Positions 63,308-64,000 of a stretch of DNA of 64,000 bases are shown piece by piece. Origin of the DNA: Dyadobacter crusticola DSM 16708 (GTDB lineage Bacteria; Bacteroidota; Bacteroidia; Cytophagales; Spirosomataceae); contig NZ_JNJB01000001.1 in assembly GCF_000701505.1 (NCBI RefSeq), positions 372,001 to 436,000 on the forward strand, in the 5' to 3' direction. The first letter of the stretch is position 1. Each line of letters begins with the position of its first letter. Below the pieces are notes generated by a model, which did not search any database, was not told the DNA's origin, and saw only the letters and a list, made by a program, of their open reading frames with translations. The position numbers were made by a program, and so were the translations under genes.

Positions 63308-64000
63308 CTACTTGGACAGGTTTTTCTTCACCGTTTCGATATCCTTCAAAGTGCCGTCAACCACCACGTTTACGTCGCTTTTCTTGAAAATATCATTGTC
63401 GGAAACCAACTTACTTTTGAAATAAAGCGTAAATGGAATAGACTTGCCTTGGGTAATCACCTGACCGACAGCCTTCATAAACTTACCCATATCAACGGAA
63501 AGCGGGATCTGATAAATCTCGCTGCTTTTGCCCTTGATTTTAGTCGCCCCCTTTACGCTGCCTTCCGCCAGCCGCTCCTGGCTGCCCAGACTTACTACAT
63601 AGGAAGGATCTTCAAACTGGACCGGAAAGGGATTCTGGTTAGAAAACTTCAATTGCAGCATTACATCTGAATTTCCCAGGCGGAATTTGGTGATATCGAA
63701 ATCAACGATCTCGACTTTGGGCAGGCGGTAAAGCGGCAACCTTTTATCCTTCGAAAGTGTAACTGAGTCTTTGCCCAAGAAAGGTTTGTTCAATGCAAAT
63801 GTACCTTCGAAGTGATAGTCGGCGCTATCTTCTCCCTGGCTGGCTTCCGAGTTACCTTCCTGTTTGAGCGCCTTGATTTTCAGCTGAGAAGGCAGCATTA
63901 CCATCGTACTATCCCGGGATTTGATCAGTAACGGCTTGGAGTATTCGTTTTCAATGATCTTCACGCCATTCATTTCAACAAAATACTCGAAACCTTTTAT
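63308..64000 (-). CDS. LEA2-type protein, 5' end beyond the window
   Basis: The frame is open to the right edge, so the protein is partial. The visible 231 residues include IKGFEYFVEMNGVKI and VEIVDFDITKFRLGNSDVML, then LKFSNQNPFPVQFEDPSYVVSLG and later KIKGKSSEIYQIPLSVD. This is the alternating strand pattern of the LEA type 2 (WHy) domain, with the NPxPV turn. Bacteroidota members are usually lipoproteins of the envelope; the N-terminus that would show this is missing. The role is unknown. The ATG at 63973 lies inside the domain and is unlikely to be the true start. Confidence 0.75.
   Translation of the reverse strand: MKGFEYFVEMNGVKIIENEYSKPLLIKSRDSTMVMLPSQLKIKALKQEGNSEASQGEDSADYHFEGTFALNKPFLGKDSVTLSKDKRLPLYRLPKVEIVDFDITKFRLGNSDVMLQLKFSNQNPFPVQFEDPSYVVSLGSQERLAEGSVKGATKIKGKSSEIYQIPLSVDMGKFMKAVGQVITQGKSIPFTLYFKSKLVSDNDIFKKSDVNVVVDGTLKDIETVKKNLSK

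Overview
The window reads as chromosome of a Bacteroidota bacterium of the order Cytophagales, most like Dyadobacter or a close relative. The evidence is a type IX secretion C-terminal sorting domain, TAnnTTTG promoter elements, GH1/GH127 and CBM9-type carbohydrate genes, CarboxypepD-plus-barrel outer membrane proteins, and large numbers of ~800-residue FtsX/MacB-type permeases. The genus is inferred from gene style only.

Left flank (1-8700): the N-terminus of a GH1 beta-glucosidase, a four-repeat T9SS-secreted protein, an ECF sigma factor without a neighbouring anti-sigma gene, a DUF885 lipoprotein followed by a GNAT acetyltransferase, a CBM9-like protein, and an AztD-like lipoprotein preceded by two Fur/Zur-like boxes.

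Core (8729-60561): sixteen paralogous ABC permeases, all on the minus strand and numbered 1-16 from left to right here. They are served by one ATPase (56758-57435) and one membrane fusion protein (57554-58864) at the upstream end of the array. A divergent sigma-54-type response regulator (59194-60561) sits beside them with no histidine kinase in view. Each permease has two FtsX halves and two large periplasmic domains. The cytoplasmic KExGxRK loops are nearly invariant, whereas the periplasmic domains differ strongly.

Tandem 16-bp inverted repeats (TGTYCR-N4-YGRACA, mostly 20 bp start to start) lie upstream of the fusion protein gene and of permeases 11, 7, 2 and 1, which head successive blocks of the array. 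I propose they are binding sites of the adjacent regulator and join the array into one regulon. Many permease spacers carry long purine/pyrimidine hairpins or 7-bp-period repeats found nowhere else in the window. Permease 4 is cut by a CAG-to-TAG nonsense change inside a 188-bp tract almost identical to the end of permease 3, which points to recent gene conversion.

The array is interrupted by accessory genes: a Wzi-like barrel; an AAA/DUF4143 ATPase, an outer-membrane barrel and a Spy-like protein (28364-32767); a decayed VapC toxin remnant holding a perfect 18-bp palindrome; and a DUF433 antitoxin whose DUF5615 toxin has lost its middle.

Right flank (60563-64000): a small outer membrane barrel, a GH127 beta-L-arabinofuranosidase with all catalytic residues, and an LEA2-type protein that runs off the window. 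I saw no rRNA, tRNA, CRISPR array or transposase gene.
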